Positions 16,785-27,508 of a stretch of 64,000 nucleotides of DNA are shown here, piece by piece. The notes under the pieces were generated by a model. The model worked only from the letters and a program-made list of their open reading frames with translations, made no database searches and had not been told where the DNA came from. The DNA comes from Capillibacterium thermochitinicola. Its GTDB lineage: Bacteria; Bacillota; UBA4882; UBA10575. The stretch's first letter is position 1, and every line of letters begins with the position of its first letter. The stretch lies in assembly GCF_013664685.1 (NCBI RefSeq), contig NZ_JAAKDE010000004.1:1-64000 (forward strand). Reading direction: 5' to 3'. A program made the translations under genes and the position numbers.

Positions 16785-18635
16785 TTATATTAAGCCAGAG
16801 AAGGTTGGAAACTCTTCCCGGAGTTTCTTATGGAGTTCGTTTAATAACGCCAAGTTCTCCTGCAACTTAAGCGGAGAAACCCCTTCCACCTGCCCATCCA
16901 GGCTCACCGCCACCTCTTGTTCCAAACGGCGGATCTCCTCGGTTAGCTGGCGCTGGCGCAGTCGCTTCAGACAACCGTCCAGGTCAACCGGCAAGGGGTT
17001 CATCTGGTTTTCGGCCAACAGCTCCATATATAAGCCCCGGATTTCCGGAGGGAAAGCGTCAGCCGGTGGCGGCCACTCTCCGGACAGATCCCACTCCACC
17101 AGTTGCTGCCGTAAACGGTCGTAAAGCGGGGCGGAGAACTTGATCTCTATTAACGTTCTTCTTATTCGCGCAAAAAAATCTTTCTCCTGCAAACAGCCCC
17201 GCAAAAGTTCTCTTTCCAGCGGTAAAAGTTCCTTTTCCCCCGCCAAAGCGTCCGGTTGTCGCCGGCGGGCCGGGGCAATATCATTAGTATGCCGCTGGTT
17301 GTTTTTTATATCCAAACGTTGTTTATTTTTCCTTAAATTGTACTTGTATATGCGCCATTGGTCGTAAATGGACGCTTCGGAGACCCCCACTGCCGCTGCG
17401 GTTTGCTTAAGGTAGGCCTCCCGGGCGATTTCATTTTGCATCTGCGTGAGGAGCGGGAAGACCCGCTGGACCGCTTGGGCCTTTCCGGTCGGGGTCGCAA
17501 GATCTGCTTTCTCAAGAATATATGCCAGTTTAAAGGTGAATAGGTCAACACTCTCCGCCACGTAGCGCCGAAAACCCGCGGCTCCTTCCTTCTTCAACAG
17601 GGAATCGGGATCTTCGCCGGCCGGCAAACGGACCACGCGGACCTCCGCCCCCGCCGCCGCCAGGAGATCCAGTCCCCGGATCGTTGCCGCCTCCCCGGCC
17701 GCATCGGCGTCGTAGGCGATAAAGACCTTATCGCTATAACGCTTCAAGAGGCGGACTTGTTCCGGCGTCAAGGCTGTCCCGGAAGAAGCAACCACCTCAT
17801 CAATCCCATGTTGGTGAGCTTGGATCACATCCATGTATCCCTCAACGATAATTACCCGTCCCTGCCGGCGTATCCCTTCCCGGGCTTCCGCCAGCCCGTA
17901 GAGGGAACGGCTTTTTTGGTAAAGCACCGTCTCCGGTGAGTTTAAGTATTTCGGTTGGCCTTCCCCAAGAATCCGCCCGCCGAAGCCGATCACCCGCCCC
18001 CGGGGATCGGTGATCGGAAACAGCAACCGGTCGCGGAAACGGTCATAGTAACCTTCCGCGCCGCCGCAGACCAGACCGGCCTTTTCCGCCTCATCAAGGG
18101 GGACCCCTTTTTTCCGGAAAAGGCCAACCAGCGCCCTCCATTGGGGCGGCGCGTAACCCAGGCCAAACTTCTCGGCCGTCGCCCGGGTGATCCCGCGGGC
18201 TTCCAGGTAAGCCACAGCCTTCTCCCCTGTCTTGGTCTGCCAGAGAATCTTCTTGTAGAATTCGGCTGCAAAGGCATTCAACCGGTAAAGCCGTTCCCGC
18301 TCTTCCTTCTGTTTTTGCCCCGTCGGCGACGGCTCAAACTCCGGCAACCTCATATTCGCCCGTTCGGCCAAAAAACGAAGGGCCGCACCAAAAGAGAGGT
18401 TCTCAATCCGCATGATAAAAGAAAGGACATCGCCCCCCGCCCCGCAGCCAAAACAGTAGAAAAGCTGTTTTTCCCGGCTCACGGTAAAAGACGGGGTTTT
18501 CTCACTATGAAAGGGGCACAAGCCGGTGAAGGAGCGTCCACTCTGTTTCAGGTTAACATACTCAGAGACCACCGCAACAATATCATTATTCTCTTTTACG
18601 TCGCTAATAATCTTTTCGTTTGTTAACCGATCCAT
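16785..18635 (-). CDS. dnaG: DNA primase DnaG
   Basis: A primase of about 616 residues that makes RNA primers for replication. It has the N-terminal CHC2 zinc-binding domain (CPFHSEKTPSF, then FYCFGCG) at about residues 35-65, and the catalytic core. The TOPRIM domain is at about 255-340 (IIVEGYMDVIQAHQHG and AYDADAAG), and the C-terminal region binds the DnaB helicase. I prefer ATG 18635 with AGGTGA upstream; GTG 18644 is also in frame. It precedes rpoD on the same strand with a gap of about 50 bases. Confidence 0.96.
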   Translation of the reverse strand: MDRLTNEKIISDVKENNDIVAVVSEYVNLKQSGRSFTGLCPFHSEKTPSFTVSREKQLFYCFGCGAGGDVLSFIMRIENLSFGAALRFLAERANMRLPEFEPSPTGQKQKEERERLYRLNAFAAEFYKKILWQTKTGEKAVAYLEARGITRATAEKFGLGYAPPQWRALVGLFRKKGVPLDEAEKAGLVCGGAEGYYDRFRDRLLFPITDPRGRVIGFGGRILGEGQPKYLNSPETVLYQKSRSLYGLAEAREGIRRQGRVIIVEGYMDVIQAHQHGIDEVVASSGTALTPEQVRLLKRYSDKVFIAYDADAAGEAATIRGLDLLAAAGAEVRVVRLPAGEDPDSLLKKEGAAGFRRYVAESVDLFTFKLAYILEKADLATPTGKAQAVQRVFPLLTQMQNEIAREAYLKQTAAAVGVSEASIYDQWRIYKYNLRKNKQRLDIKNNQRHTNDIAPARRRQPDALAGEKELLPLERELLRGCLQEKDFFARIRRTLIEIKFSAPLYDRLRQQLVEWDLSGEWPPPADAFPPEIRGLYMELLAENQMNPLPVDLDGCLKRLRQRQLTEEIRRLEQEVAVSLDGQVEGVSPLKLQENLALLNELHKKLREEFPTFSGLI

Positions 18636-18702
18636 CTTCTTCACCTATTGGCTTATTCGTCCCCCCGGGCAAATCTCCTCTTTGCAAAAAGACAAGTCCG
18701 CT

Positions 18703-19545
18703 TTAGTCCACCGTGATCTCCCTCGTAATCACCTGCCCGGAGGAGCCAAGGGTCCCGAGATCCTGTCCTTCATAAAAGACACGGACGCCCCCGGCATTAC
18801 CAATCCGTAAGGAGACATCGGCAGCCAGGAACCATTCGCGCCTTTCGCCGGGCTGGAGGGTGCCTTCAAAGATGATGGTGCGGGCCGGCAACTGGTAAAG
18901 ACCAAGCCAGACCACTTCGCGAGCTTCTACGACCAGGTGTCTTTCATCCGCGGGCAAAACCGGTGTCGCAACGGCTGTTTCCCGCTCTCCCGTAGCGGCT
19001 TCTCCCGTCTGGCCCTTGCCTTCCGCCGGCCCGGCCACCGATGGTGAATTGGCGGGAGGCGTAGCCTTCTCTTCCGTCACCACCGCCGGTCCGTTCTCCG
19101 TCGTGGTAACCGCAGCCGGCTTCCCGGCAAAATACTTCCCGACCGCGAGCCCGACCACCACAACCAGGCCGACACTGGCCATCACCAAACGATTGGCTTT
19201 CTTCATTCCCGCATTCGTACTCTCCAAACTTTTCCGGGTCATGACCCTTCGGAAGGAAGCGGTGTCTTCCGCTCCGGCGTCCGGTACCGGGTCGGGTTCT
19301 TCCGGAACCGCCTGTTTCTTCTCTGCATAATACCGCGCCAAAATCTGCTCGGGGTCCAACCCCACATTTTTGGCGTAGTTGATGATGAAACCACGTACAT
19401 AAACCTCTCCAGGGAGTTTATGAAAATCGCCCGCTTCTATGGCTTCCAACTGGTGGGCCCGAATCTTGGTCAGCATCTGCAGATCTTCTAAGGATAATCC
19501 TTTTTCTTCGCGCGCTGCTTTTAAGATTGCTCCAATCTCTTTCAC
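18703..19545 (-). CDS. RodZ-like helix-turn-helix membrane protein
   Basis: A bitopic protein of about 280 residues. GTG 19545 is preferred because GGGAGG lies eight bases upstream and the HTH begins there. Residues 1-70 form the Cro/C1-type HTH typical of RodZ (LKAAREEKGLSLEDLQMLTK and the conserved YVRGFIINYAK). A linker is followed by a membrane helix at about 138-155 (LVMASVGLVVVVGLAVGK). A Pro/Thr/Ala-rich stretch leads to a C-terminal DUF4115 domain (VVEAREVVWLGLYQ). RodZ links MreB to the cell wall. In Bacillota this family often neighbours ftsK/spoIIIE, as it does here. Confidence 0.87.
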   Translation of the reverse strand: MKEIGAILKAAREEKGLSLEDLQMLTKIRAHQLEAIEAGDFHKLPGEVYVRGFIINYAKNVGLDPEQILARYYAEKKQAVPEEPDPVPDAGAEDTASFRRVMTRKSLESTNAGMKKANRLVMASVGLVVVVGLAVGKYFAGKPAAVTTTENGPAVVTEEKATPPANSPSVAGPAEGKGQTGEAATGERETAVATPVLPADERHLVVEAREVVWLGLYQLPARTIIFEGTLQPGERREWFLAADVSLRIGNAGGVRVFYEGQDLGTLGSSGQVITREITVD

Positions 19546-19648
19546 TTCTTGTCCCTCCCAAGCAAAGCGCCTGCTAAACACGGCTTTCTTGTTGCAAAGA
19601 ATTCGTGGGAGCCGCCCGTAACTCCTCCTGCAAAATAAAGTCAATCGC

Positions 19649-21826
19649 TTAAGAATTGTTCTTTCTAAGCTCTTCCAGCTGGCGGCGGTTGATCAGCACG
19701 GCCCGGGGTTTACTCCCTTCGTGCGGGCCGACAAAGCCTTTCTCTTCCATCATATCAATCAAACGGGCCGCCCGCGTATAACCAATCCGGAAGCGGCGCT
19801 GCAGGGAAGAAGCGGAAGCCTGTTCCTGATCGATCACCAATTGCACCGCATCCCAGAACAGTTCATCTTCTTCTGCCGTCAGGTCACCCCGGGCTTCCGC
19901 CGCCGGTGGATTGGCCAGGGTCTCCACGTACTCGGGGTCCCCTTGCCGCCGCCAATGATCGGTGACCAGTTTAATCTCTTCATCCGAGACCAAAGCCCCT
20001 TGCAACCGGACGGGTTTTAAAGCACCCACCGGCGCAAAGAGCATATCGCCCCGGCCCAACAACTGTTCGGCCCCGGCACTATCCAGAATTGTCCGCGAGT
20101 CCACCTGCGAAGAAACGGCAAAGGCAATCCGGGACGGAATATTGGCCTTGATTAAGCCGGTGATCACATCCACCGACGGTCTTTGGGTGGCCACCACCAG
20201 GTGAATCCCGGTCGCCCGTGCCATCTGGGCCAAGCGACAGATGGCATCCTCCACGTCCACCGGGGCCACCATCATCAAATCGGCCAACTCATCAATAACC
20301 ACGACCATATAGGGCATGGGGAGCTCATCCGCCTTCACCGCCCGGTTATAGCGGGCAATATCCCGTACCCCTTTTTCGGCAAAGGCCTTGTACCGCGCCT
20401 CCATCTCCGCCACAACTGCCTTGAGCACCGCGGCCGCCTTTTTCGCCTCGGTAACCACGGGCGCGGCCAGATGGGGAATGCCGTCATAAACCGACAGCTC
20501 AACCCGTTTCGGGTCAATCAGAACCAGTTTCACCTCCACCGGTGAGGCCCGGTATAAAAGGGAAAGCAGTAAAGCATTCAGGCAGACACTTTTCCCGGAG
20601 CCGGTCGCCCCCGCAATCAAAAGGTGGGGCATGCGGTCCAGGTTGGCCACACTCGGTTCCCCGGTGATGTCCACCCCCATGGCGATCCCCAGTTTTCCGG
20701 CGCTCCAAAAAGCACGGGACTCGATGACTTCGCGGAGGGTAACAACCCGCGCTTCCTGGTTGGGTACTTCGATCCCGACCGCCGATTTGCCGGGAATCGG
20801 CGCTTCGATCCGCAGCCCCCGCGCCGCCAGCGCCAAAGCCAAGTCGTTGGCCAGGTTCACAATCCGGCTCACCTTGACGCCCGGCGCCGGCTGGATTTCG
20901 TAACGGGTAATAACCGGACCCTGATGGACCGCCGTGACCTGGGCCTGCACACCAAAGGAAGCCAGTGTCGCCTCCAGTTGGTTCGATTGGTCCAACAGTT
21001 TCTGGTTTCTGCGGGGCCGGGGCGGCGGTTGCAAAAGATCAAGGGCCGGTAATTGGTAGGGGCCCAACTGCCGACCGCCGGTAACCGCCATCAACGCCGG
21101 AACTTCCCGCGGTGACTGTTCCTTGCGGCGGTGACGGGGTTCCTTCCGGCGTTCCTCCGTTTTTCCCCGGGGCTCCCGCACAGGGACAACCGGTTTTTCT
21201 TCCGTCGCCGCCGAAACCTGTTCATAAGGGAGGTTAACTTGGGTTTTCCGGTGCCGAAAAAGCCGGAAGATTTTCTGGCCGATGCGACTTTGGAGGTCGG
21301 CCAAAAACTGAAGCAAAGGGCGGTCAAGCATAAGAATGACCGCTATTAGCAGTAGTAAGCTCAATACCACAATCGTCCCCAGGACGGAGAAGATCCGGTT
21401 CAATCCGTACAAAATAACGCTGGCCACCGCCCCGCCGCCTTCCTGGTAAGCAAAGGGCAAGGGCTCCGCCGGCACCCCGACGGAAAGCAAATGAATCAGG
21501 AGAATTCCCCAGAAACAACCGAGGATTACACCTAGATAACGGTAGGTTAAGGAAAATTTACGGTGATTTTTCAGCAATTGCCAACCCAAAGCGGCAAAAA
21601 GCACTGGCAAAAGAAAAGAACCCTTCTTCCCGGTGACCGTGTATAAAACCCGCCGGACCGCCTCGCCAAAGCTCCCCGTCTCTTTCATCTGTAAAGACAA
21701 AAAAAGCAGGACGGCCAAGCCCAAATAGACCACGCCAAGGATCTCCGTTTTTAACTCCTTCTGCCGGTCACTGCGTTCCGGACGGTTTTCGGTTCGGGAC
21801 GGTTGCCCGCTTTGTTTTTTCCCCAT
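19649..21826 (-). CDS. ftsK: DNA translocase FtsK/SpoIIIE
   Basis: A membrane-anchored DNA pump of about 725 residues. The start is ATG 21826, with GGAGGAG upstream and only two bases past the stop of the preceding gene. Four membrane helices lie within residues about 30-170, followed by a basic linker. The motor has Walker [19 protein letters not shown] and Walker [15 protein letters not shown]. The gamma winged helix at the C-terminus (about 655-720) recognises oriented DNA sequences. In spore formers this protein moves the chromosome into the forespore. FtsK and SpoIIIE cannot be distinguished from sequence alone. Confidence 0.96.
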   Translation of the reverse strand: MGKKQSGQPSRTENRPERSDRQKELKTEILGVVYLGLAVLLFLSLQMKETGSFGEAVRRVLYTVTGKKGSFLLPVLFAALGWQLLKNHRKFSLTYRYLGVILGCFWGILLIHLLSVGVPAEPLPFAYQEGGGAVASVILYGLNRIFSVLGTIVVLSLLLLIAVILMLDRPLLQFLADLQSRIGQKIFRLFRHRKTQVNLPYEQVSAATEEKPVVPVREPRGKTEERRKEPRHRRKEQSPREVPALMAVTGGRQLGPYQLPALDLLQPPPRPRRNQKLLDQSNQLEATLASFGVQAQVTAVHQGPVITRYEIQPAPGVKVSRIVNLANDLALALAARGLRIEAPIPGKSAVGIEVPNQEARVVTLREVIESRAFWSAGKLGIAMGVDITGEPSVANLDRMPHLLIAGATGSGKSVCLNALLLSLLYRASPVEVKLVLIDPKRVELSVYDGIPHLAAPVVTEAKKAAAVLKAVVAEMEARYKAFAEKGVRDIARYNRAVKADELPMPYMVVVIDELADLMMVAPVDVEDAICRLAQMARATGIHLVVATQRPSVDVITGLIKANIPSRIAFAVSSQVDSRTILDSAGAEQLLGRGDMLFAPVGALKPVRLQGALVSDEEIKLVTDHWRRQGDPEYVETLANPPAAEARGDLTAEEDELFWDAVQLVIDQEQASASSLQRRFRIGYTRAARLIDMMEEKGFVGPHEGSKPRAVLINRRQLEELRKNNS

Positions 21827-21828
21827 CC

Positions 21829-23568
21829 TTAGATCAGCTCCTCCTTCCCGACCAAGGTCACTTCCGCCATATTGGCGGCATGGTCCGCCACCCGTTCCAA
21901 ATTGGCCAGCAGATCCAGATAGATGATGCCCGAACCGGGCCAGCACCGTCCTTGGTTGAGCCGGTTGATATGGTTCTGGCGCATCTCCTCCTGCAGCTTG
22001 TCGATGACCATCTCGCGCTCCAACACTTGCCGGGCCAGAACCGGGTCGTCTTCCTCCAACGCAATCAGGGCTTTCTTACAAATATCCAATACTTTATCGT
22101 AAAGCAGTCCGATCTCATCCATCGCCACCTGCGAAAAAGGCAGTTTCTCCTCCACCTTCGCCTGGGCGTACTCGCCAATATGTTCCGCATGATCGGCGAT
22201 ACGCTCCACATCATTGATCACTTGAATTAATCCGGCCAAATACCGCGATTGGGGGGCCGTAAGGAGACTTTTCGAAAGTAAAGTGGAGAGATAAAGGGTG
22301 ATCTGCCTACGTCGTTCATCAACAATATCCTCTTTTTTGGCAATATCTTTAATGGCAGAAGACTGGCCTTTGAAAAAGGCAATCCGGGCAAAATAAAGCA
22401 TATCAATAGCGATCTGCGCGGTGCGCATGATCTCTTTGGCCGCACCCCGCAAGGCCAAACCAGGTGTCGGGTAAAACTTTTCGTTCAAGTATTGCCGATC
22501 CCTGCTCTCTTCCTCCTGCTGCCGCCAGAACCAGGTGATCCGTTCGCTCAGAAACTGGGCAAGCGGACCGGACAGAGGTAACCAGATAAGGACCATGAGC
22601 AAATTGGCCAAAGTGTGGGTCATCGCAACCTCCTTCGTCAACAACCTGGCACCGGTCGGGACCATACTGGCCGGAAAGGAAGAAAAGACCAGGTTTTTCC
22701 CGGCCTCGAGCAAGCCCCAAAGCTGAAGAGTGGCCCAGCTGGCCGCCTGCGCCAAAGGTGCGCGGAAAAGAAGGAGGCCCATCGTTGTTGTTCCTAAGAT
22801 CAACCAATGGGCCCAGACGGCTCTTTTCGTGAGCATGTTACCTCTAAGCGCCGCCATGCTGGCAATTACCCCCACCCCCAAACACGTCCCCAGTAAAAAG
22901 GGTAAGATCTCAGGTAAAAACAGGAAAAGACTTTCCTCTCCCCCCAAGGCCACCTGCCGGAGCAAGGCTTGTAAAAGGCCGATGGTGGCAATGTTGTTCT
23001 GCACCAGGGCCGTGGAGAAAAAACCGAGTAAATATCCGAAGAAGGGCGAAATCCGGATCGACGTTAAAGTCGCCTGTAATGGCAAGTTTTCAAGCACCGG
23101 TTTCATGGCCGCCGTCATAGTGTTTAAGCCGATAAAAACCAAGCCAAAGCCAAGCGCGGTAAAACCCAGATACTGTATATGATGCTTCTTCCCAAAAGCA
23201 TACAGGAGGAAACCGAGACCAACCGCAAGATACGCATAACTTCCGATCTGAAATGACGTTAAATGCACAAGCAACGTCGCTCCCAGGTTGATTCCGAGCA
23301 TGACACAGATTCCTTGTTTAAGATGGATCAACCTGGACCCCAAAAGCCCCATCAGCAAAACCGTCGCCGCCCCCGTTTCCTGAAGGGTCAGCGTCATTAA
23401 AAAGCCGGTTCCCATGGCGACCAGTGGATTCTTGGTCTCTTCCATAAACTGGTAAATTTTATCGCCCGCCACATTTTGAAAACCGATCCCCATCAGCGCA
23501 AAGCCCAGTAAAAAAAGACCGAGCCCGCCCGCCAAGCCGAAAATAATCTCCTGCATCACGCTTGCCAT
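21829..23568 (-). CDS. Na/Pi cotransporter family protein with PhoU-like tail
   Basis: A 579-residue inner-membrane protein. The first about 340 residues hold two repeats of the Na+/phosphate-cotransporter fold, with the conserved glutamine motifs [16 protein letters not shown] and [18 protein letters not shown]. Residues about 380-570 form a PhoU-like helical domain ([22 protein letters not shown] and [16 protein letters not shown]). It probably imports phosphate or a related anion under PhoU control. It ends two bases before the ftsK start and appears to be co-transcribed with it. Confidence 0.92.
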   Translation of the reverse strand: MASVMQEIIFGLAGGLGLFLLGFALMGIGFQNVAGDKIYQFMEETKNPLVAMGTGFLMTLTLQETGAATVLLMGLLGSRLIHLKQGICVMLGINLGATLLVHLTSFQIGSYAYLAVGLGFLLYAFGKKHHIQYLGFTALGFGLVFIGLNTMTAAMKPVLENLPLQATLTSIRISPFFGYLLGFFSTALVQNNIATIGLLQALLRQVALGGEESLFLFLPEILPFLLGTCLGVGVIASMAALRGNMLTKRAVWAHWLILGTTTMGLLLFRAPLAQAASWATLQLWGLLEAGKNLVFSSFPASMVPTGARLLTKEVAMTHTLANLLMVLIWLPLSGPLAQFLSERITWFWRQQEEESRDRQYLNEKFYPTPGLALRGAAKEIMRTAQIAIDMLYFARIAFFKGQSSAIKDIAKKEDIVDERRRQITLYLSTLLSKSLLTAPQSRYLAGLIQVINDVERIADHAEHIGEYAQAKVEEKLPFSQVAMDEIGLLYDKVLDICKKALIALEEDDPVLARQVLEREMVIDKLQEEMRQNHINRLNQGRCWPGSGIIYLDLLANLERVADHAANMAEVTLVGKEELI

Positions 23569-23654
23569 TTTGCCTCCTATGAAAAGTCGGATCTTATTAA
23601 CATTATTTCGTTTCCACTAATCCATTCTCCTCCCCTCGGCCGGACCCGATCTTA

Positions 23655-23682
23655 AAGAAAAAACCTCTATTTAAGAGGTTTT
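23655..23682 (-). terminator. Terminator after ylzJ
   Basis: On the minus strand AACCTCT pairs with AGAGGTT around a five-base loop and is followed by TTTTCTTT. It separates tepA-ylzJ from the nptA-ftsK group. Confidence 0.75.
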
Positions 23683-23695
23683 AAGCGGTTTTTAA

Positions 23696-23908
23696 CTAAA
23701 CAATTACATTCCCCGGTGTCCAGCGGGGATCCAGGTAATCGGCAGGATCGGTACTAAGCAGGCGGGTGATCACCCGCTCGCCCCGGCTATTGACCGTAAC
23801 CAGCACCGTTTTGCCCTCCACTTCGATCTCGCGCCATTGTTCCCGGTTTTCCGATTCCTCCTCCTCCGCGAAAACCACCGCTAAGGGGTAGATCGAATAG
23901 AACAGCAT
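23696..23908 (-). CDS. YlzJ-like protein
   Basis: A 70-residue protein of the YlzJ-like family, which in Bacillus lies next to tepA and spoIIIE. It opens with the family start MLFYSIYPL and ends with the typical DPRWTPGN segment. An acidic stretch (EEEESENREQW) lies in the middle. No signal or metal motif is seen. Its start is four bases after the tepA stop, so the two are coupled. The function is unknown. Confidence 0.82.
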   Translation of the reverse strand: MLFYSIYPLAVVFAEEEESENREQWREIEVEGKTVLVTVNSRGERVITRLLSTDPADYLDPRWTPGNVIV

Positions 23909-23912
23909 CTCT

Positions 23913-24725
23913 TCACCTCATTTGCATTCCGGCTTCCTTTAGCTGGACCAACTCTCTGAGTTTACGCAGGCTTTTATCGATCCCGCCAATCTCGTTGATC
24001 AAGCCGACATTGACGGCATCTTTCCCCACTAACACCGAACCGACATCCCGGACCAGATCACCGGTGCGGAACATTAACTCCCGGAATTTCTCTTCCGAGA
24101 TCGCCGAATGGCTGGTGACAAACTTGATGACCCGGTCCTGCATTTTTTCCAAATATTCATAGGTTTGGGGCACCCCGATCACCATACCGGTCAACCGGAT
24201 CGGATGGATTGTCATGGTCGCGGTTTCGGCAATGAAGGAATAATCGGCCGCCACCGCAATGGGAACGCCGATGGAATGTCCCCCGCCAAGAACCAAAGAG
24301 ACCGTCGGTTTGGAGAGGCTCTCCAGCATTTCGGCAATGGCCAGCCCTGCTTCCACATCGCCGCCAACGGTGTTCAGAATCACCAGTAACCCTTTGATCC
24401 GCTCGTTTTGTTCGATCGCCACCAACTGCGGAATGATGTGTTCATATTTGGTCGTCTTGTTTTTCGGCGGCAGGACCATATGTCCTTCAATTTGGCCGAT
24501 AATCACCATGGTATGGAGATCGGTCCCGGTAACAGGCGGTGCCGGCATCTGTCCCAATTGTTTCAGGCTCTGCAACGCCAACCGCTGGCGGCGGGGCGTA
24601 TTGGGTTTCTGCTCTTCCCCTTCCTGGTCCGCTTCTTCCGGCGGCGGGGCGGCTTCGTTATTGTAGGAGTAAAGATCCCAGGCCCCGCAATTCCGGTCTT
24701 GTCTTGTCCGGATCTTATACCTCAA
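23913..24725 (-). CDS. tepA: ClpP-like translocation-enhancing protein TepA
   Basis: A 270-residue ClpP-fold serine peptidase of the TepA/YmfB family. After a charged, proline-rich N-terminus (about residues 15-50), the core begins at [14 protein letters not shown]. The nucleophile lies in [17 protein letters not shown], and a candidate catalytic His is in MTIHPIRL. In B. subtilis TepA is linked to protein secretion and germination-related degradation. The TTG start at 24725 has a GGGGGG-type ribosome site. It forms a pair with ylzJ. The upstream spacer holds an eight-base inverted repeat. Confidence 0.88.
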   Translation of the reverse strand: MRYKIRTRQDRNCGAWDLYSYNNEAAPPPEEADQEGEEQKPNTPRRQRLALQSLKQLGQMPAPPVTGTDLHTMVIIGQIEGHMVLPPKNKTTKYEHIIPQLVAIEQNERIKGLLVILNTVGGDVEAGLAIAEMLESLSKPTVSLVLGGGHSIGVPIAVAADYSFIAETATMTIHPIRLTGMVIGVPQTYEYLEKMQDRVIKFVTSHSAISEEKFRELMFRTGDLVRDVGSVLVGKDAVNVGLINEIGGIDKSLRKLRELVQLKEAGMQMR

Positions 24726-24763
24726 AATATCCCCCCTGTCCTTCGCCTCCCGTTGTCTCCCCC

Positions 24764-24792
24764 TATTATTTGCTTTCGACAGGTAAATAATA
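24764..24792. repeat. Inverted repeat in the tepA/nucleotidyltransferase spacer
   Basis: TATTATTT (24764-24771) and AAATAATA (24785-24792) are perfect inverted copies 13 bases apart. They lie about 40 bases upstream of the tepA start, where an operator could sit. The rest of the 178-base divergent spacer shows nothing clear. Confidence 0.4.
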
Positions 24793-24903
24793 CTTTTTTC
24801 CCCCGGGCTGTGCCCGCCCCGTGTTCAGCAAGGGACATCGGCCGTATCCCCTGCATAAGATGAAAAGCAATCTCCAGAAAAAACTACGAAAGCAGGGTTT
24901 GTC

Positions 24904-25956
24904 TTGAAAGCACTTCTTCTTTGTGGTGGTGAAGGAACGCGCCTCCGCCCTTTCACCCATACGCAACCAAAAGCTCTCCTTCCCCTCGCGCACCAGCCGA
25001 TTTTATTTCACATCCTCGACACCATAGCGACCACGACCATCCGGGAGGTTGTGATCATCATTGGCCCCAACGGAAAACCCATCATGGAGCTTTTGCGCAA
25101 AACCAACCCGTGGGGGTTTGACTTCACCTTCGTGGACCAGCCCACGCCGCTGGGCCTCGCCCATACCGTCCTGCTCGCCCGGGAAGCACTGGGCAACGCC
25201 CCGTTCTTAATGTACCTGGGCGATAATGTGCTCGACGAACCGCTGCGTCCCTTGGTCAACCGGTTCGTCTGCGAAAAACCCGACGCGCTCCTTCTTCTAC
25301 GGCGGGTCAAAAACCCCCGCCATTTTGGGGTTGCCCGGATTGAGGGCAAAGACGTTGTCCAAGTGGAAGAAAAACCGGAGCACGCCCAGAGCAACCTGGC
25401 CCTGGTCGGGGTGTACCTTTTTTCTCCCGCAATCCACCAGGCCGTCCGGGTAATTAGCCCGTCCCCCCGTGGCGAACTGGAGATCACCGATGCGATCCAA
25501 CAACTGATCACCGACGGCAAAAACGTTACCTACCACCTCCTCTCCGGCTGGTGGAAGGATACGGGCACCATCGCCGACCTGCTCGCCGCCAACCAGTATT
25601 TAATGAAGAAACTGACGCCCGCCGTCGCCGGTGAAGTGAAAAAGTCGACAGTCAAAGGGGTGCTGCGCGTGGCGCCCGGTTCGATCCTGAAAAACTGTCG
25701 GGTGGTTGGTCCGGTCACCATCGGAAAAGGCTGCCGGATCAGCGGTTCGACGCTCGGCCCCTACTTGGCCGTGGGTGACGGGGCTGAAATTACCGACTGC
25801 CACCTAAGCCGCACCCTGGTCCTGGCCGACGCCCACCTGAAAGGGGTGACCCTCACCAACAGCATCATCGGGGAAAGGGTTCACATCAACAGCCAGCAAA
25901 AAACGGCGACCGCCCATTCGCTGCTGGTCGGGGCCGATGCCGTCCTGGAACTTTAA
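24904..25956 (+). CDS. Sugar-1-phosphate nucleotidyltransferase (long RmlA/StrD type)
   Basis: A 350-residue enzyme that activates a sugar-1-phosphate, most likely glucose-1-phosphate with dTTP. The N-terminal catalytic part begins with the signature LLCGGEGTRLRPFTHTQPKA. It has MYLGDNVL (metal-binding Asp), VEEKPEHAQSN and WWKDTGTIADLL. The C-terminal about 100 residues form a left-handed beta-helix with hexapeptide repeats, as in the long RmlA form. The TTG start at 24904 has only a weak ribosome site (AGCAGGG). It opens the glycan cluster and supplies a nucleotide sugar to the glycosyltransferases that follow. Confidence 0.88.
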   Translation: MKALLLCGGEGTRLRPFTHTQPKALLPLAHQPILFHILDTIATTTIREVVIIIGPNGKPIMELLRKTNPWGFDFTFVDQPTPLGLAHTVLLAREALGNAPFLMYLGDNVLDEPLRPLVNRFVCEKPDALLLLRRVKNPRHFGVARIEGKDVVQVEEKPEHAQSNLALVGVYLFSPAIHQAVRVISPSPRGELEITDAIQQLITDGKNVTYHLLSGWWKDTGTIADLLAANQYLMKKLTPAVAGEVKKSTVKGVLRVAPGSILKNCRVVGPVTIGKGCRISGSTLGPYLAVGDGAEITDCHLSRTLVLADAHLKGVTLTNSIIGERVHINSQQKTATAHSLLVGADAVLEL

Positions 25957-26034
25957 CCGGGAGGAGAAGTGGCCGGGAACGCCTTGTCTCCATCCGTGAC
26001 AAAATCCTTGGTCAGAAACAAGAAGGAGGAAGGG

Positions 26035-26823
26035 ATGAAAGAGACGGTTGATCTGATCGTCGTTAATTTCAACACCAAAAAACTTTTGGCCGCTTGTCTG
26101 GACAGTCTCCGCCGGTTCAGTGGCGCGCCGGACACTTATCGCCTCTGGGTGGTGGATAACGCCAGCACCGACGGGAGCGTCACCCTCATCCGCAGTTTGC
26201 CCTGGGTCACGGGGATCTTCAACCGCGAAAACCGGGGGTACGCCACGGCTTGTAACCAGGGGATCAAAGCCGGAAACGCCCCGTATATCTTTATCCTCAA
26301 CAGCGATACGTTGGTAACGGAGGGTTGGCTTCCCCCGCTGATTGCGGCCTTACAAGACCCGGCGGTGGCGGTAGTCGGGCCCCGGCTGGTCAGCCCCGAC
26401 GGTTACCTGGTGGGAGCCGGCGTGGTGGGCACGGAAACGGCGCCCATCATTCGCGGCTGGGGTGTTCCCGACGATCCCGCCCTTTTTGCCGAACCCACGG
26501 CCTGCCTCAGTATATGCGGGGCCTGTCTGGGCCTGAAAAGAGCGCTCCTGCCGGAGCTGGGGTATTTTGACGAAAACTACTTCCACTATTTCGAGGAAAC
26601 CGACTATTGTTACAACGCCCGCCGCCACGGTTATAAAGTCCTTTATGTCCCCACCAGCCGCGTCATCCATCTGGTAAACGGCAGTTGTCGCAACCGGCGG
26701 CGCCTCGCGGCTTATTTTCGCCAAAGCAAAGCCTATTTTGACCGTAAATGGCAGATCGGGGAGGGGGACCATGAACAGCCCGCAAAAACCGCGGTTCTTG
26801 GCGATGATGGCCGTCCGGAATGA
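26035..26823 (+). CDS. Glycosyltransferase family 2 (rhamnosyltransferase-like)
   Basis: A GT-A fold transferase of about 262 residues. The start is ATG 26035, with AGAAGGAGG upstream; the frame is open to 25969. Visible are the nucleotide-binding start LIVVNFNTKKLLAACLDSL, VVDNASTDGS, the metal-site motif FILNSDTLV, and the acceptor-side FHYFEETDYCYNARRHGYKV with the likely catalytic acid. There are no membrane helices, so it works in the cytoplasm. Its 3' end overlaps the next gene by 53 bases. The acceptor is unknown. Confidence 0.9.
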   Translation: MKETVDLIVVNFNTKKLLAACLDSLRRFSGAPDTYRLWVVDNASTDGSVTLIRSLPWVTGIFNRENRGYATACNQGIKAGNAPYIFILNSDTLVTEGWLPPLIAALQDPAVAVVGPRLVSPDGYLVGAGVVGTETAPIIRGWGVPDDPALFAEPTACLSICGACLGLKRALLPELGYFDENYFHYFEETDYCYNARRHGYKVLYVPTSRVIHLVNGSCRNRRRLAAYFRQSKAYFDRKWQIGEGDHEQPAKTAVLGDDGRPE

Positions 26824-27508
26824 AGCCGACCGTTTCCTGCGGCCGGTTTTAGACCGGCTGGGCGCCCTGGTCGACGGGATTGTCATCCTGGACGACGCCT
26901 CTACCGACCATACGCCCGACCTCTGCCGGGCCCACCCGCGGGTGATCCGGTTCGAACGCTTGTCCGCGCCTCTTTTTCCGCAGAGCGAAGCCAGCCTCCG
27001 CGCAAAACTTTGGCAGCTGACCGTCGAGCTTGACCCGGACTGGATCTTGGCCGTCGATGCCGATGAGATCTTCGAAGCCCACCGCCGGCCGGAGATCCTG
27101 GCCTTGACCCGGCAAACCCACTATGGCCTGATTACTTTCCCCGTCTACCATTTCTGGGGGGATTTCCGCCACTACCGGGTCGACCGTTGGTGGCATCCGG
27201 CCCGCGGGCGCACCGCCTGTCTGCACCGCTACCAAAAAAACCGGACCTACCACTGGGCCCCCCGCGCTTTGCACTGCGGACGTTTCCCCCAGGAAGCCTA
27301 CCAGACGCCCAGGTTGGACAGCGACATCCCCCTCCTGCACCTCGGTTACGCCCACCGCCGGGAGCACCAGGCTAAATATCAGCGTTACCTTCAACTGGAC
27401 CCGCTGGGGGAGTTCTGTCCGCTGGCCCACTACCGGTCAATTTTGCATTCCCACCCGCAACTAAAGTGCTGGCGAGGGGAAAAAGTGGAGGCCTTGTTAT
27501 GGAGTTAA
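26771..27508 (+). CDS. Glycosyltransferase family 2
   Basis: About 245 residues, starting at ATG 26771 behind GGGGAGGGGG. It has the GT2 core MMAVRNEADRFLRPVLDRLG, ILDDASTDHT, and the metal-binding motif AVDADEIFE. The C-terminal half is rich in His, Tyr and Arg (FRHYRVDRWWHPARGRTACL), as in the bacterial GT2 proteins that resemble the N-terminus of TPR-linked transferases. It overlaps both neighbours and is part of the same transcript. Substrates cannot be read from the sequence. Confidence 0.86.
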   Translation: MNSPQKPRFLAMMAVRNEADRFLRPVLDRLGALVDGIVILDDASTDHTPDLCRAHPRVIRFERLSAPLFPQSEASLRAKLWQLTVELDPDWILAVDADEIFEAHRRPEILALTRQTHYGLITFPVYHFWGDFRHYRVDRWWHPARGRTACLHRYQKNRTYHWAPRALHCGRFPQEAYQTPRLDSDIPLLHLGYAHRREHQAKYQRYLQLDPLGEFCPLAHYRSILHSHPQLKCWRGEKVEALLWS

